Origin: Cryptomeria japonica
Lineage: Eukaryota > Streptophyta > Pinopsida > Cupressales > Cupressaceae
NCBI RefSeq assembly: GCF_030272615.1
Contig: NC_081415.1
Span: 372,043,809-372,107,808, forward strand
Reading direction: 5' to 3'
DNA length: 64,000 nt
The notes under the pieces were generated by a model that saw only the letters and a list, made by a program, of their open reading frames with translations, made no database searches and was not told the origin of the DNA. This document shows, in pieces, positions 23,571-36,663 of this stretch (its first letter is position 1; each line of letters begins with the position of its first letter). Position numbers and translations under genes: made by a program.

Positions 23571-23688
23571 TCACATAGGTAATAAATAATCGCCAACAAC
23601 ATCATCATCATCACCATCACCATCACCATCACCATCACCATCACCATCACCATCACCATCACCATCACCATCACCATCACCATCATCG

Positions 23689-23720
<32 letters not shown>

Positions 23721-26700
23721 TTCTTCTTCTTCTTCTTCTTCTTCTTCTTCTTCTTCATTGTCATTGAGAAACTGTCAATCGTGATCATCATCCACTTCAT
23801 CTTCTACTTCTTCGGTATCTTCTTCTTCCATCACATTATACTTTATCGACATTCCTCTTGGATCATGTCTAACAACAAATGACCAACCCGGTTTATGTGG
23901 AACCTCTGAGTAAAATACTTACTTACATTGGCTTGGAAGAACATAGGGCTCATCCCCAACTAGTTCAAATGACCTTGTATTTAGCATTATAAAACCATTA
24001 TCATGTTCAATAACAGTTCTATCAGGATCATTTTTATTCAATCATAGCCTGTACCATTTGATGACGAACAAAACTAATTTGAAGGAATTAAAGTCACACT
24101 CAAGTATATCATCCAAAATGCCATAGTATCGATTTTGAGAATGTTGAGGATGAATGTCATTTCTTGATGAAATATATGTCACCTCAAAGACTGCAGTGAT
24201 GCCAGAATCACAAGTTTTCTTCGTGTCATCCAACTTTTTTATGTGAAATTTATGACCATTGCAGCACATAGCATTGTGGTGTTTGACTTGCGATATGTCA
24301 AACATGTAAAATTTATTGCATTGTGAGTTGATAAACATATGGGTGATTAATAAATTTATACGTACTTGTTTATCTCTTAAACCATATGCTAAATCAATTT
24401 CCCTTTGCGTAACATTGGAATCTCCATTACGATGTGCTTCTTTAACCAATGAAGCCACACCTTCCCATGTTAACATGCGTCCAAAATGTTGACAATGTTC
24501 AATCCATACCGTCATCCAATCAAGATTGTTTGCAATATACAAATTTAGTGCATCCCACTCTTGACCAACTGTACAAAAAATAAATAGACGTCTTACAATC
24601 GATTTATTTTGAAGATTAAGAATTAATTAAATACATAACATCTTATTATTACCTCTCACTTTCCTCAATCTACCTTTCCCCGTCAAGTACTCCCCTTCTA
24701 ATTTGTTAATGGTGTTGGGATCCCAAATGCGATCCACATGGATCTTTGCTGCAAACTTAGGAAGATATTCAGAAATGTACACCATAGTCTAGTATACCAT
24801 ATATCCATCCACCATAGAACCCTCAGGATGTGCTCTTTGTCGAACCAAAGCCTTAAAAAATTTCAAGTGCCTCTCAACCATCCACATTGACCTAGTGTGT
24901 ACAGGTCCACACAATTCAATCTCCTCAACTTGGTGTATGAGGTAGTGTTCTTGTGCATTGAAAAAAGCTGGAGGTAGACACTTTTGCATTTCACACATTA
25001 AATGAGGAATTTTTTTCTTCCAATATTTTATATCGTCTTTATGGATTTATTTACATGACAACCACCTACAAGGTATTCAAGACGCAAAAAAATATATTAC
25101 ATAACAAGTAAAATAAATCGCAAATATAATATCTATACAACAAACTAAACAAATATCACTACTTACCTCATATATTTTCCAAGATCATATATGACTTGCT
25201 TGACATTATTGTTGAAGTCGTCTGGGAGAGATAGAGGTAGAACGTACTGCAACAATTATAAAATTATCTTTTCATTTTTTTGTAACATAATGAAAAGTAC
25301 ACGTACGCGTAGTACTTAAATACATACTAAAAACACAAGAACATGAATTACCTTAATGAAGGTATGCCAATCATACGTTTTCATCCCTAGCCCAAATTCA
25401 CTTTTCTTTGATATGAGATTGTTTATGTTCGCAAAAAATCCTGTGGGACATCAAATTTTTTGTATGACTTATTTTATAGCATTGCTTTGTTGGTTCATTA
25501 ATAACCAAGGAAGCTCACTTATATTAATCTGGTCTCCATGGCTATTTGATTGAATGACATTTATCATTGCATGATTGGAATCCTGAATGTCACTACATAT
25601 TTTGACAATTTTTTCTTTGCCACGCCTTCCATCCAATATTTTCCATACTGTCTCTGTTATATTCTTTCCAATATGCATACTATCAAACAAATGAACAATT
25701 TCTAACTGCTCGTAGTAGGGAAACCTACAAAATTGTCGGGGATAACTTTTTATTCTCTTAGGAAGGTGGTCATTTATGCCTTCATGACCTTCATGATCAT
25801 CAATCACATCATTAGTAAACAAAACAAAGTAGAAAAGATGTTTTATGACAAACCAATAGATGGAATGGCATTACATTGACGATTAATTCTATTATATTCC
25901 AACTTCGATAGGTGAGGTGTCATTCTTCGTGGCTTTGATGTATTCTCTTCTTTCCCATTGAAAAGATGTTTTTTAGTATTTTGATACTTATGATTTTTGT
26001 GGAGAAAGTGCCTATACTCATCAAACATCTGCTTTCCTAAACTTTTTGAATGACGAGATTTCATCTTTGGACCACAAACAAGACATGCAAATTTTCCCTT
26101 TGTTTGAAGACCTACAAGATAATGTATAATTGGATTCAATATGATAATTTTTTGAATTATAATGTTCATGCACAACTTAAACACTATAACATACCACAAA
26201 AATGTGTTAGCCCCGGGGCATCGTGTATTGTCCATAGAAGCATCACATGGAATTGAAATTGTCTTTGTCCTATTGGTCTAGAGACATCATACATAGTGAC
26301 ACCATTCCATAACTCCAACAACTCATCGATAAGAGGCTCGATATATGCATTCATATCTTTAACTTGGTACTTACCTAATCGAATGAATAAAAACATTACA
26401 TAATTATTATGACCATTTTACTGCAATATTTATAATTAAATTTAGATGACTATATTTAAATGATAAAATACCTGGAACAATCATTGCCAACATTATGTGC
26501 TCCCTCTTTATTGACATCCATGGAGGAATTTTATTGTTGAGAACAAAAACAGGCCACACTGAGTGATCTCATATGTCCAAATGAATTAACACCGTCCGCA
26601 GCCAATGAAAGCCTGAGATTACGAGGTTCTTCTTTAAAGTGTGGCCACTTTTCCTCTATGTCCATAAATGTTGAACCATCCACAAGCATTCAAATAATGT

Positions 26701-27788
26701 CATCTCGACTTCTATTGTGTGCATGGTAATCCATAAATTGTGCCAAGCTAGTGCACTTGAATAATCATTGCATACGTGGAATAATGGGAATATAGCAAAG
26801 AACCTTGAGAGGAACCCTTTTTGTTATTTGATCTGTTTGAGATCTATTGATATGACATTCGGGGCATTCAATTCGAAATTCATGTTGTTTGTGATATATA
26901 ATATGATCATTGGGACAAGCATCTATTGCTTGATACTCCATTCCAATATCTTTCATAACGGCAGATAATTCTCGGTATGAGCGAGGTAGAATATTTGATG
27001 GTGGTAACAAAAACTCACCTATCAATCTATAGCGAAAAAATATAATTTGTTATAATAAAGAATATTAATGGTAAAACATGATTCATAGTTTATTATGACA
27101 TATATGACACACCTTAACATACGTGACATTGTTATGTTGGATAAACCATTCATAACCTTCAAGTTCACCAACAACAATATAGTGGAGAGAAGAGTTGCCT
27201 TCAAGCCTTCATAAAGGGCCTCAGATGCCTTCTCAAGTAGAGGGACATCATGAAAAACATCAAGGTCATCTTCATCATCATGATTAGATGCGTGAGTACT
27301 AAATGAGTCATGGATCAATGTATTTGTACCATCATCTTCAATTGTGTTTTCTGGCTCATGATCGTCATCTTCCATGGGATCATTTTTTTAGCTTCGATAT
27401 TCACACCTCCATGTTTGTCCTCTTTGAAAACCATATTCTCAGGGTTGTGTTGATCCATACCATGTGCTCCGGGGTGCTCGACCTATATAAAATTGATAGG
27501 AACAAATAAACCGTGATCATGATCTCATCATCACATGATTTATTATGTATATAAATTGTCGCCATGATATAACGAAAAAATTACCAATGGATGATAATCA
27601 TGTCCACCTTCAATGTGACCATTTAGCCTACAATGTTTCTTCACTGTTTTGATTAGAAGTCTTCTAGTCTTTAACCCCTTACAAATTTTGCACGGACAAT
27701 AACATTTTCCATCACCTTTTCTTTTCAAGTTAGACCACAATCTAGCAATTGTCTCCTTATTTTGTTGTTCGTTGATATTGTCTGACAT
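23571..27788 (-). pseudogene. CACTA (En/Spm) TnpD-type transposase
   Basis: Minus strand, in order: transposase-associated N-terminal domain (27586-27788, with CYCPCKICKG); an acidic segment (27022-27375); Transposase_21 beginning near 27025 (LPRSYRELS, IDACPNDHIIY, ECPECH) and running through 26184-26400 (YIEPLIDELLELWNG, LLWTIHDAPG), 25843-26110 (KGKFACLVCGP, NHKYQNTKK) and 25469-25740 (DSMHIGKNI); DUF4218 (24789-24998, LPPAFFNAQEH, GPVHTRSMWMVER); DUF4216 (about 23870-24542, YYGILDDILE, DEPYVLPSQ). The tail is encoded by a microsatellite as Glu, Asp and Gly-Asp runs and ends at TGA 23571-23573. Introns are likely (GTAATT after GGHDYHPL). At least one base is lost in an A run near 27388, and a TGA precedes the tail. 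It would cut and paste CACTA ends in the nucleus. Terminal CACTA repeats were not located. Confidence 0.8.
23599..23757. repeat. Compound microsatellite (ATCACC)n (ATC)n (TTC)n
   Basis: About 85 bp of ATCACC hexamers, then about 36 bp of ATC, then about 36 bp of TTC. Read on the minus strand in the transposase frame, it gives poly-Glu, poly-Asp and Gly-Asp repeats, so it lengthens an acidic tail. Confidence 0.92.
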
Positions 27789-29389
27789 GGTCTTTCTTCA
27801 CTGGCAAGAAAATAGAAATTATCATCATTGAACAAAGCATCTTATTGAATTTAGATTTATAGTTTGCTTATTTTGCATATAAGCTCACCCAAATATTTTA
27901 CAATTATTTTTCATCAAGATTCCCTCAGGAGCTGGCAGATCCTGCTTCCATACTTTAATTCTATTTTCTCAAAGGACAATCCTAAAAATCCATGCATTGC
28001 AAACAACTTTTTACACCTTTTTTGGTTGTGGTGGCATCACAGAGAGTTTGCATCAATAAATGAAGAACATGCCAATGCTTTTAATGCAGCAGTAGAAGTC
28101 TCTCTTATTCAATATCTCTAGTGAAAGCCCCATGATCTTTTGTTGGAGTAGAATTTGTTATATTCTAGAAAGGGTCTTGTCCTTTGTTGATGTGATATTC
28201 ATCTACCTCAAGAAATAATTGTTCTTTTCTCCAACAAGAAGTGGAACTAAATGAAGATCTAGCACCATGAAATGAATCCTCAAAAGGATTACTATAGTTA
28301 GTTTTGGTAGATAATGATCTGGGTAAAATACTAATGTGGCTTTAGGAAACATTATGTACTAGCTTAGCATACTCTAACAACTTTGTTGTGACATGCTACA
28401 TTCAATTAAGTCTCCATCGGTATCTCTATTGTGTTTATGGATTGGGATTCAATGTACTCTTTTTATACACAGATTTTACTTTCAGCTGAGGATGTTTGTA
28501 TGTACTTACTTGTCTTTTGATTGTATTCCTATTTCAATCATTTCTTCTATCAACAAATCATTTGTTGTAAGTTGTACAAGTGGAAGCTTGAACATGCCTT
28601 CCATGCTAGCCTTGTTGATATGTTCAACACCATCTTGTGCAACAAATCTTTAGAACTCCACTATTTCATTGAAGAGTGAGTAGTAGGGACAATCTAGGAC
28701 ACTTACAGAGGTTTTACAAGAGAGACAAATAGACCTAAATATTATGGCTTAATAATGATCAATAGGTAAATAGATAAGAAACTCTCAATATCAAAATGAC
28801 TTTCTCAATTGTCTTTACTAGAAATGGATAGATCTGCTAATAATGGCTTTATGACTGTATGCCAACTTTAGACTCAATCCAAGAAGACCTAGAACTAATA
28901 TGCGATATCTAGATTTATGATCTCTATAATATAACAATCCCATAATTATGTTTCCACGCATCTATACCACAACACAAACATCATGCTAGTGTTTAGCCAT
29001 AGAAATTGATATCCTAATTATAGAATGTGAAATATGCACATAACTATGAATAAAGATTAAGAAAAACAAAGAAAGATGCTTATTGCAAACATAAATGACT
29101 AATGGACAAGAATTGAATTCATTGTAGATAGTTTTGAATATCAAATTCACTTATTTGTGTGCATTTACTAACTCATCTACTTGTGGCCAACCATTTATCT
29201 CTTTCATAAATTAAACACTTATTAATAACATTAAATGGCTGAGTAATTATGTTTTAGTTGAAATTGAAAATAAAATATTTTATTTCAGGACAGCTCTTAC
29301 TATTCCCTATCATATTTTAGACTCTTAGTTTTGTTAGTAGTGGTTTGATGTCTTTGGAGCTGATCATTGCATTTCTTTAGTTACGTTTG
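27789..29389. other. Region 5' of the CACTA transposase, no clear gene
   Basis: AT-rich. On the minus strand, 28500-28660 has a short open piece with a phrase like GVEHINKASMEGMFKLP that I cannot assign. Several TAGTG words (28120, 28986, 29337) could be CACTA right ends, but none has a matching left end, so no terminus is called. Confidence 0.35.
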
Positions 29390-30168
29390 CCAGTGTACTC
29401 CCAGCCTGTGCCAAAATGGGAGCTTTGGAATAGGGTATGGACATCCATCAAAGCATAAAAGATAGAGGAATTTTGTTAGATGTAGTTGCAACTACACAAA
29501 ATGGATTTGTTGAGAAGGCTTTAGAAACTTTCAAGCAAATGCAATCGGCAGGTGTAAAGACAAATTCCATGACCATTGCTACTATCCTCCCTACCTGTGC
29601 CAAAATGGGAGATTTGGAACAGGGTATGGACATTCATCAAAGCATAAAGGATAGAGAAATTTTGTCAGATGTTGTAGTTGTAACTGCCCTAGTAGACATG
29701 TATGCAAAATGTGGAAGCATAGACAAGGCACGTGAACTATTTGATAGAATGCCTAAAAGAAATATTGTCTTGTGGACTGCAACGATTGCTAGATAGGCAC
29801 AAAATGGATTTGTCGAAAAGGCTTTAGACACTTTCAAGCAAATGAAATTGGAAGGCATAAAGCCAAATTCCACAACCTTTGCTAGCATCCTCCCTGCCTG
29901 TGCAAAAATGGGAGCTTTGGAACAGGGTATGGACATCCATCAAAGCATAATAGATAGAGGAATTTTGTTAGGTGTTGTACATGCAAATGCCCTACTTGAC
30001 ATGAATGCAAAATGTGGAAACATGGACAAGGCTCGTGAATTGTTTGATACAATGCCGCAAAGAGATGTGATCTCATGTGAACAATCAACATGTGCATATA
30101 CGGGAGGAAGGGATTGCTGCTACAAAATTGGACGCTCACTCCTCAATCATAGTTCTATGGTTTTATGA
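29390..30168 (+). pseudogene. PLS-class pentatricopeptide repeat (PPR) fragment
   Basis: Repeats of 35-36 residues typical of organellar RNA-binding PPR proteins: ILPTCAKMGDLEQGMDIHQS, ALVDMYAKCGSIDKARELFD and GFVEKALETFKQMQ, occurring about three times. Stops: TAG at about 29431 (LE-stop-GMD, where sister repeats have Gln) and at about 29794 (AR-stop-AQNGF). There is no start, no E/DYW tail and no upstream targeting peptide; after 30080 the frame drifts into unrelated residues. A truncated duplicate of a host gene, and the best gymnosperm hint in the window. Confidence 0.85.
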
Positions 30169-30199
30169 GATTAAACTAGGACAATTAACCACCACATGT

Positions 30200-30580
30200 A
30201 TATTTTTTGCAACATGAAACTAAAAACTAGGGAAATTTGAATCTACCTCCTGCGCGGGATTGCCTTCGATGCGGGTTTGATATTCTTGGGGGTTGAATTC
30301 ACCACGGATGCCTACATGGGATTGCAATTCACAAATGAATTCCTTGCCTCTTTTTTAATTTTTTAATGGCCGTTGTAGTCGGAATTACAATGAACATGAG
30401 CACTTTTTTGAAAAAAAAAAAATTCTCATTGCTAATGCCTTCTTCGTCGAAACCAAATGGGAAATTTCCGTTGGAATTACAACGAATGCGGGCATTTTTT
30501 CAAAAAAAATCAAATTTGGCCACAATATACCTTCTCCGTTGGAAACCTCAGTCCAAAATCTAGTCCAAATGTATTAGTGA
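30200..30580. repeat. Imperfect duplicated segment with A and T runs
   Basis: A ~95-bp spaced duplication: GGAATTACAA(T/C)GAA followed by a GAGCAC or GCGGGC phrase and a TTTTTT/AAAAAA stretch occurs at about 30379 and 30474. It lies between the PPR fragment and the truncated PMD gene. Confidence 0.45.
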
Positions 30581-30589
30581 GCTTCCTTG

Positions 30590-32155
30590 TACGGGCCATT
30601 ACCATCTATGCTATTAGGGATTGTTGGGGGACTGCTATGCCTAGATCAATGATCACATGGAATGGCCATTGGTTGGGGTCAGGTTATAGAGTAGATGATG
30701 ACAGAGGGGACCTGGTTTGCATGGGGACCATGCATGCTATCGCACTTATATTGGGAGCTACATGAGGTAGTATACCGAGAGGTGAGCTCATCAGGAGTGG
30801 GGATCACGCTGCTTCATATTTGGGCATGAGAGCACTTACCTATTACCCGACCGGTGAGTCTTGAGATTTAAGGCAGTAGACCAGCCCTATGTATATATGT
30901 ATGGTGTTAAGATGAGTTAACCCCACTTGGGGAAGTTAGAGTGGTGGTGGCGAGCACTGGGTGATTTAGATACAATGATCTGGAGGCCTTATATTGAGTG
31001 CAAGCCCTGGGAGGATGATGCAGAGGCCTTGTCGTATGTGTTTATGACACGATACCTCATTGATAAGACAACCTAAAATGTGGAGAGATAGGTACCTGGG
31101 AGAGTGCTGAGATAGTTTGGATGGAGGCAAGGATTGCCGAGTGGATCTGGAGAGTATGCACGAGTGGTCCGAGAGAGGTTCTAGTGGGGGCCAGTATTAC
31201 CCTATGATCAGGCTTTAGCAGAGTTTCAGACTCTACAGTTGAGACCATGGCAGATGAGGTCGGGGATGGTAGATGCAGGTGTTATTGATGAGTACACGCA
31301 ATATATTGTGGCACATCCCATTCCACGCATATCAAATCCAACAAAGCTGATTCCATCCTTTGAGGAGGAGAGGAGATAGAGATGGAGGAGGAAAGGAGGT
31401 CACAGAGTGGTAGTAGGAGGACAAGGGAGAGGTGATGGAGGAGGAGGGGATGGAGGAGTAGGAAGTGGGGGGGTGGTTTTGGAGGGGGTAGGGGATTTGG
31501 AGGTGGAGGTGGTGGAGGTGGATGGTTACAGTGGAGAGGGAGAGGCGGGCAGACATTGCGACTGTCACAGGGGCCTTTGATGCAGGGAGGAGTGAGATTA
31601 GGTGGTAGGGATATGGGGGAGGGAGAGGCACCTATGGATATGGGAGAGGGAGCCACTGGAGGAGGAGAGGGAGCTACTGGAGAGACACCTATGGATATGG
31701 GGGAGGGAGTAGGAGATCTGTGGGATCATATGCTATATTTTTTGTAGACGCGGCTAGAGGATATGGAGGCGGAGGTTGCAGCTAGAGATGTTCAGCTGTT
31801 TGCATGGGAGTCAGAGTTGACTGTAGTGTTGTGGGAGAGAGATGATGCGATGGAGAGATTGATAGAGCTATAGGAGAGAGTATGGGTTGGGGTAGGAGCA
31901 CAGGGTCCTACTGGAGAGGTGATGAGGGAGATTCGGCGAGCACATGTTGAGATAGAGTATTGGTGGGGTTTATATGAGCAGGTGGTGCCAGCCAGTCAGC
32001 GAGTATTGAGCTATTCATAGATGCATCGGGCGAGATCAGAGCAGTCTCAGAGGCTGCAGAGTAGTGGTGGTGTGATGGTCCTCCACAACGAGATAGTGCA
32101 GGCGGTGCAGGGGGTAGTGGGGGAGCAGGTGGTGCTGGTGGTGATGGTGGTGTAG
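30590..32155 (+). pseudogene. PMD gene of element 1 (5' truncated, antisense to pol)
   Basis: Only the C-terminal half of the domain remains. Recognisable pieces are LGKLEWWWRAL, MIWRPYIECKPWEDD, VPGRVLR followed by TAG where PMDs have Gln, FGWRQGLPSGSGEYARVVRE, and VDAGVIDEYTQYIVAHPIPR. It continues into a Gly/Glu-rich low-complexity part (31330-31730) and a helical tail (31740-32110, TRLEDMEAEVAARDVQ preceded by TAG for Gln). Many stops and frame slips. It lies tail-to-tail with the minus-strand integrase, the same arrangement as the PMD genes of elements 2 and 3. Confidence 0.75.
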
Positions 32156-34440
32156 CATCTGGTCAAAGTGGCATTTGAGAGAGCATTTATGTATTTTATT
32201 ACATTGTCATTTTGGACTATGTCTCGGATGGCTCTTGGTAGCCAATATTTTTGACTTCATTTTACTCTGATACATGTATGTTTTTGCGAGATGATATGAT
32301 CTGATATATGAGGAGATCCCATATTTTGTGATGATATGCATGTTGATGATATGTATGGATTTATGTAGGATGATGATCTATGATTTGTACTTAGATGGAT
32401 ATTTGTACTTACTATATGTATGTGTTTATGAGATGATTCCTATATGCATGTTATGTTTGATTTATATGACGTCTATATGCATGTTATGTTTGATTTATAT
32501 GATGTCTATATGCATGTTTATGAATGTGATGCTAATATGTGGATGCAGGTTTATATATGCATGATTTGTTGGTGAAATGCTTTATGTATGTAATGCCATG
32601 ATGATTATGTATGCATAATGAATGATGCTAACGATGATATAGATAGTACTTGTGTGTTATGTTGATGAAATGATGATATGCAGTGATGTTTGATATGTTG
32701 AAATGCAATGAGTAAAATGATGTATGTAAATGCATCTAGATGGTTTAAAATGAATGTAAAATGGATAACAAATGCAAAGTACAAATGTTTATGTGATGAT
32801 ATTTAGATGAATGCGCGTGTAAAATGTATAAACCAAAGTTTGAGACAAATGGTTTTTTGTTATGATCTAAATGTTGATAAAATATGATTAAGTGAAATGA
32901 TAATGTGATGATAATGCAACTCATGGGTAATGAACAACTGCACCTTATTGCAATTTAAACGGACAATGAATGCATTATGAATCCTAAATGAAATCGTTTG
33001 TAAGATGAAAATGAGTGAGTATAAGAATATACGAGATGGATAGATGAATGCACTTTTAACTAATGGATAGATAAATAAATGTATGCAACTAAGGAAATCT
33101 AAACAAATGCATGGTAATTAAATGTAAATGATGATGAATGATGAGTTTAAATGATACTAAATGAATACATAGTAATGGTTAATAATGATAATATGTAATA
33201 ATGAGAAATTCATGCAAATGAATCTAAATATTGTGATTTTACAAGGATGAAATGATACTAATGCAAGTAAATGATAATGAACTATATGTATTCAAAATGC
33301 AACTAAATGATATTAAATGCCTTGTAATGAACCTCTAAAAAAATGAAGTTAATAATGCCTATATGCATGTACATGATAATGAACTTAGGTTTATTTAAAT
33401 GTAGCTAAATGTAATGAAATGATGATGTGTTCATGATAGATGAATGCAAGGCTGTTTAGACTTTGCATGATGCACTGATGATGTATAAGAGAACTTTGTC
33501 GTGATTGTATCCAAGACCAATTTGTTTCATTTTAAAAACTTGTTCACACTTGCATACAAAACCATACATATGAATAATGAATGATTAAATGGATGGGTGA
33601 TATGTAACGGAATGTAATATAAACAGATGAGATGAAATGATGATCCATATTGCTTTATTTTCATCATTGAGCATGGTAGTATCAATCTTGGATGAGGCAA
33701 TAGGAACCAAGGATGGAGCATTGTACCTGCAAACAAGCATCATAAATAAAGAATAAAGAATATGGACCCTCCATAATGGTTCATGCTCATATGGTCGAGG
33801 TATATGCTATAGTCAGCAAGCCATAGTGATCCATGACTAGATTTTTTCATATGATCACGTAGCTTAGTGAACTTCCCACGTAGACACCATTAGTACATGC
33901 CCCAAAACTTCATTGGAATAAATCGCAGAAGATACACAAACAAAAATGATACCTAGAAACCATCTCGACCACTCTAATCACTTGTGGATATCCCAGAGTA
34001 GCGTAGGAACCTGATATAAATGAATAAATAACCTACAAACCAACCAAGTACTTGATAGCTTAAACAAAATTTTCTTGTCAAAGAAAATGTCATCTTGTCT
34101 TTGTTTTAGTAAGGAAGGATGCATCCTTTGTTAAGACAGTTGTGTGGGTCGATGTTAATTGTTTGGTTGATGTGATAAGTGATCATTGTTAGAGTATCTC
34201 AAAAATGTTTATTCGGTATCAGTGTGGATGTGTATGTACAATGCGTTGCCATGTTTTTGATTGATTTTTGATGTTTTATCATGTTTTTGGATTTTGTGAG
34301 TGTTTTTTGGATGTTTCTGGTATTTTATGATTATTTTTTGAATGTTTTTGGTATTTTGTGAGAAACATTTCCAAATGAAGAACCCAATGAATCATAAGTA
34401 ATGCAAAATCCACTTCCATCAATAGGTTAAGGGCATTGCC
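32156..34440. other. Non-coding spacer between converging PMD gene and pol of element 1
   Basis: AT-rich, ATG-dense DNA without a frame. The minus strand of about 33780-34430 is similar to plus strand 45260-46220 of element 2: shared phrases include CCACAAGTGA, CCAATGAAGTT, ACATACCTCGACC and TCTCATCTGTTTAT. This shows the spacer is part of the retrotransposon family. The pol-side edge carries ACTGGGGGCA (minus strand, about 34440-34455), as does element 2 near 44997. Confidence 0.55.
32441..32520. repeat. 33-bp tandem repeat, 2.4 copies
   Basis: TATATGCATGTTATGTTTG recurs at 32441 and 32474 with one difference across the 33-bp unit; a partial third copy follows at 32507. Confidence 0.85.
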
Positions 34441-34783
34441 CCCAGTTTAGACATGACTATGAAAAAGCGGGACACAAGACGCATGAAGTACTATCCTTGA
34501 TTGCATATCAATAACAAGCCATGGCTTGGATAGATGGATGAGTGGAGGAAACAAATGTGATCACAACAAGTTTGAAAGACACTAGAGCCATAGCCTTTAC
34601 AAGTGGTGCTTGTTTGCTAGGTTTTCACCATTGCACTTACCCAATGCCACCAGAGTGGTTGTTCACCATTTGGATGCATGATTTTTCTTTACTATTTTGA
34701 TTTTTTTGTATTTTCTTCAAGAAATTTATCTAAATGTTTTTGGTGTTTTTTGTGGTGTATGGGAGCCTGATGCTTTGTACAAC

Positions 34784-36121
34784 TTATGTATAAAACCGTT
34801 TGAGGTACATGTTGTTGATCGAATCTGCTAGCAGTTCTCCTTCTGAAGTAGCCAATTGATATGCCATGAACCCAAATATGGCAGTGATAACATATGGACC
34901 CAGCCAGTTTGATTCAAACTTTCCTTGATGTTCTATGTTTGGTTGGTTATGAGGATTCTGTCAAAGAACAAGATCACCTACCTCAAATGTGCGAGGTCTA
35001 ACTCGATGATTATAGCTTCTGCTCATGCACTGTTGATAGGCTTTGAGGTGATTGTATGCAGCTTGTCATTTCTCATCAAGTATCTCTAAGTCTTGAAGAT
35101 GTGAGACTTGGTATGCTTCGTCATCTATGAGATTATGCAAGGAAACCCATAGAGATGGTATCTCAACCTCAATAGGTAGGATGGCTTCTGCTCCATAGAC
35201 TAGTGAGTAGGGAGTTGTGCTTGTAGGGGTTCGAATGCTAGATCGATACACCCATAGTGCTAGATTTAATTGAACATGCCAATCACGCCTGACATCATTG
35301 ACTGTCTTCTTGAGGATTCTCAATATGTTCTTATTCAATGCTTCGGCCTGACCATTTCCTTGTGGATAATAGGGAGTGGAAAAGCGGTGTTGGATGTGAA
35401 ATTTCTCACAGAGTTCACGGAAATCCCAATTTTTGAAAGGAAGACCATTATCTGTGATGATGGGCATGGGTACACCATATCGGCAGATGATGTAATTAAG
35501 GGTGAATGAGGCAATCTGCTTGCCGGTGATTTGGGTAAGTGGAACAACTTCGATCCACTTTGTGAAGTATTTGGTAGCGGTAATAATGAATTTGTGGTTG
35601 TTGGATGAAGATGGATGAATCTTACCCACAAGGTCAAGTCCCCATTGACAAAAGGGCCATGGTGTTGTGATTGGTTGCAATTCCTATGCTGGTGCATGTA
35701 TCAGGTCTCCATGAATTTGGCATTTCTTGCATTTTCTGACAAAATAATAGGAGTCTTTTTCCATGGATGACCAATAGTATCCAGTGCGTATGATCTTCTT
35801 TGCTAGGGATGGGCCGCTTGTGTGAGTTCCACAAATTCCTTCATATACCTCTTCCAAGGCCTTTGTTATCTCATCCTGTTCCAAACATCAAAGGAGAGTA
35901 CCATCAAGACTACGTCGGTATAGGGTTTCAGCAATAATGGTATATTGAGCGGTTTGGCGAATGAAGGTTTTACGTTGGTTATTCGATTGGTTAGGAGGAA
36001 GTGTGTGATCACAGAGATAGGTGTAGAACTCACCATACCATGGGGATTCATAACCAAAAAAGTGATAGATCAGCTCAGATTTGGGGATATCATAAGCAGG
36101 AATCCAAAGATCTTCTACCAA
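34784..36121 (-). pseudogene. Element 1 integrase
   Basis: Minus strand. The H2C2 zinc-binding region is near 35690-35840 (GTHTSGPSLAKK, CKKCQIHGD). Catalytic core: Asp in WGLDLVGKIH (near 35630), Asp in IITDNGLPF (near 35455) and Glu in GQAEALNK (near 35340), so the DDE triad is present. The C-terminal part reads VRPRTFEVGDLVL, then TGA, then WLGPYVI and NNMYLKRFY, ending at TAA 34784-34786. Stops and shifts occur near 35065, 35680 and 35880. No chromodomain was seen. It would insert cDNA into chromosomal DNA. Confidence 0.85.
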
Positions 36122-36141
36122 GAACTCGTAGTGTGTTGATT

Positions 36142-36663
36142 CTAAGGAAGATCTAGGAGAGAAGCAATGGTAGCCATAGTGTCAGCAGCTCGATTTTGAT
36201 CTCTAGGTATCTGGTCAAAGGTGATAGTACTAAATGATGCCTTTAAACTATCCACCATTTGTTTGTACGACATGAGTTTGTCATCCTTCGTCTGATATTC
36301 ACCTGTTACTTGGCGGATGATTAGTTGGGAGTCGCCATAGATCTGTAACTCTTTCAATTTTCATTGTATGGCTAGTCTAAGTCCTATGATCAAGGCCTCA
36401 TACTCAGCTATGTTGTTTGTGCATGGAAATGTGAGCCTGTAAGACTTCAGGATGCTATCACCTTGAGGTGTGATAAACAAAATGCCTGCCCCCGAGCCAT
36501 GCCTAGTGTATGAACCATCAAAGTATAGTTTCCATGGTTGTGCTGCTGTGATCATGAATATCTCTTCATCTGGAAAATTGGAAATGAGAGGATGATCGCC
36601 TATGAGTGGTGCATCGGCCAACTGATCTGCAATAACTTGACTCTTGATAGCCTTATGATCCAC
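36142..36663 (-). pseudogene. Element 1 second (archaeal-type) RNase H
   Basis: LYFDGSYTRHGSGAGI, NIAEYEALI, YGDSQLIIRQVTG and DQNRAADTMA carry the four acidic active-site positions of an archaeal-type RNase H. It follows the usual gypsy RNase H, separated by the DHKAIKSQVIADQLAD tether. A dual RNase H is diagnostic of Tat-lineage gypsy elements. One stop (IQ-stop-KLKEL) at about 36361. Confidence 0.85.

Noticed and set aside
23543..23800. Lys/Met/Val repeat frame on the minus strand
   Set aside because: A different frame of the compound microsatellite; the transposase frame reads it as Glu/Asp/Gly-Asp.
19074..28124. CACTAGA at 19074 and TCTAGTG at about 28118 as CACTA terminal repeats
   Set aside because: Only about seven terminal bases agree, and the adjacent 3-bp flanks (agt and aaa) do not match, so no target duplication supports them.
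31282..31656. Proline-rich minus-strand frame
   Set aside because: Antisense of the Gly/Glu-rich segment of the element 1 PMD gene; no independent support.
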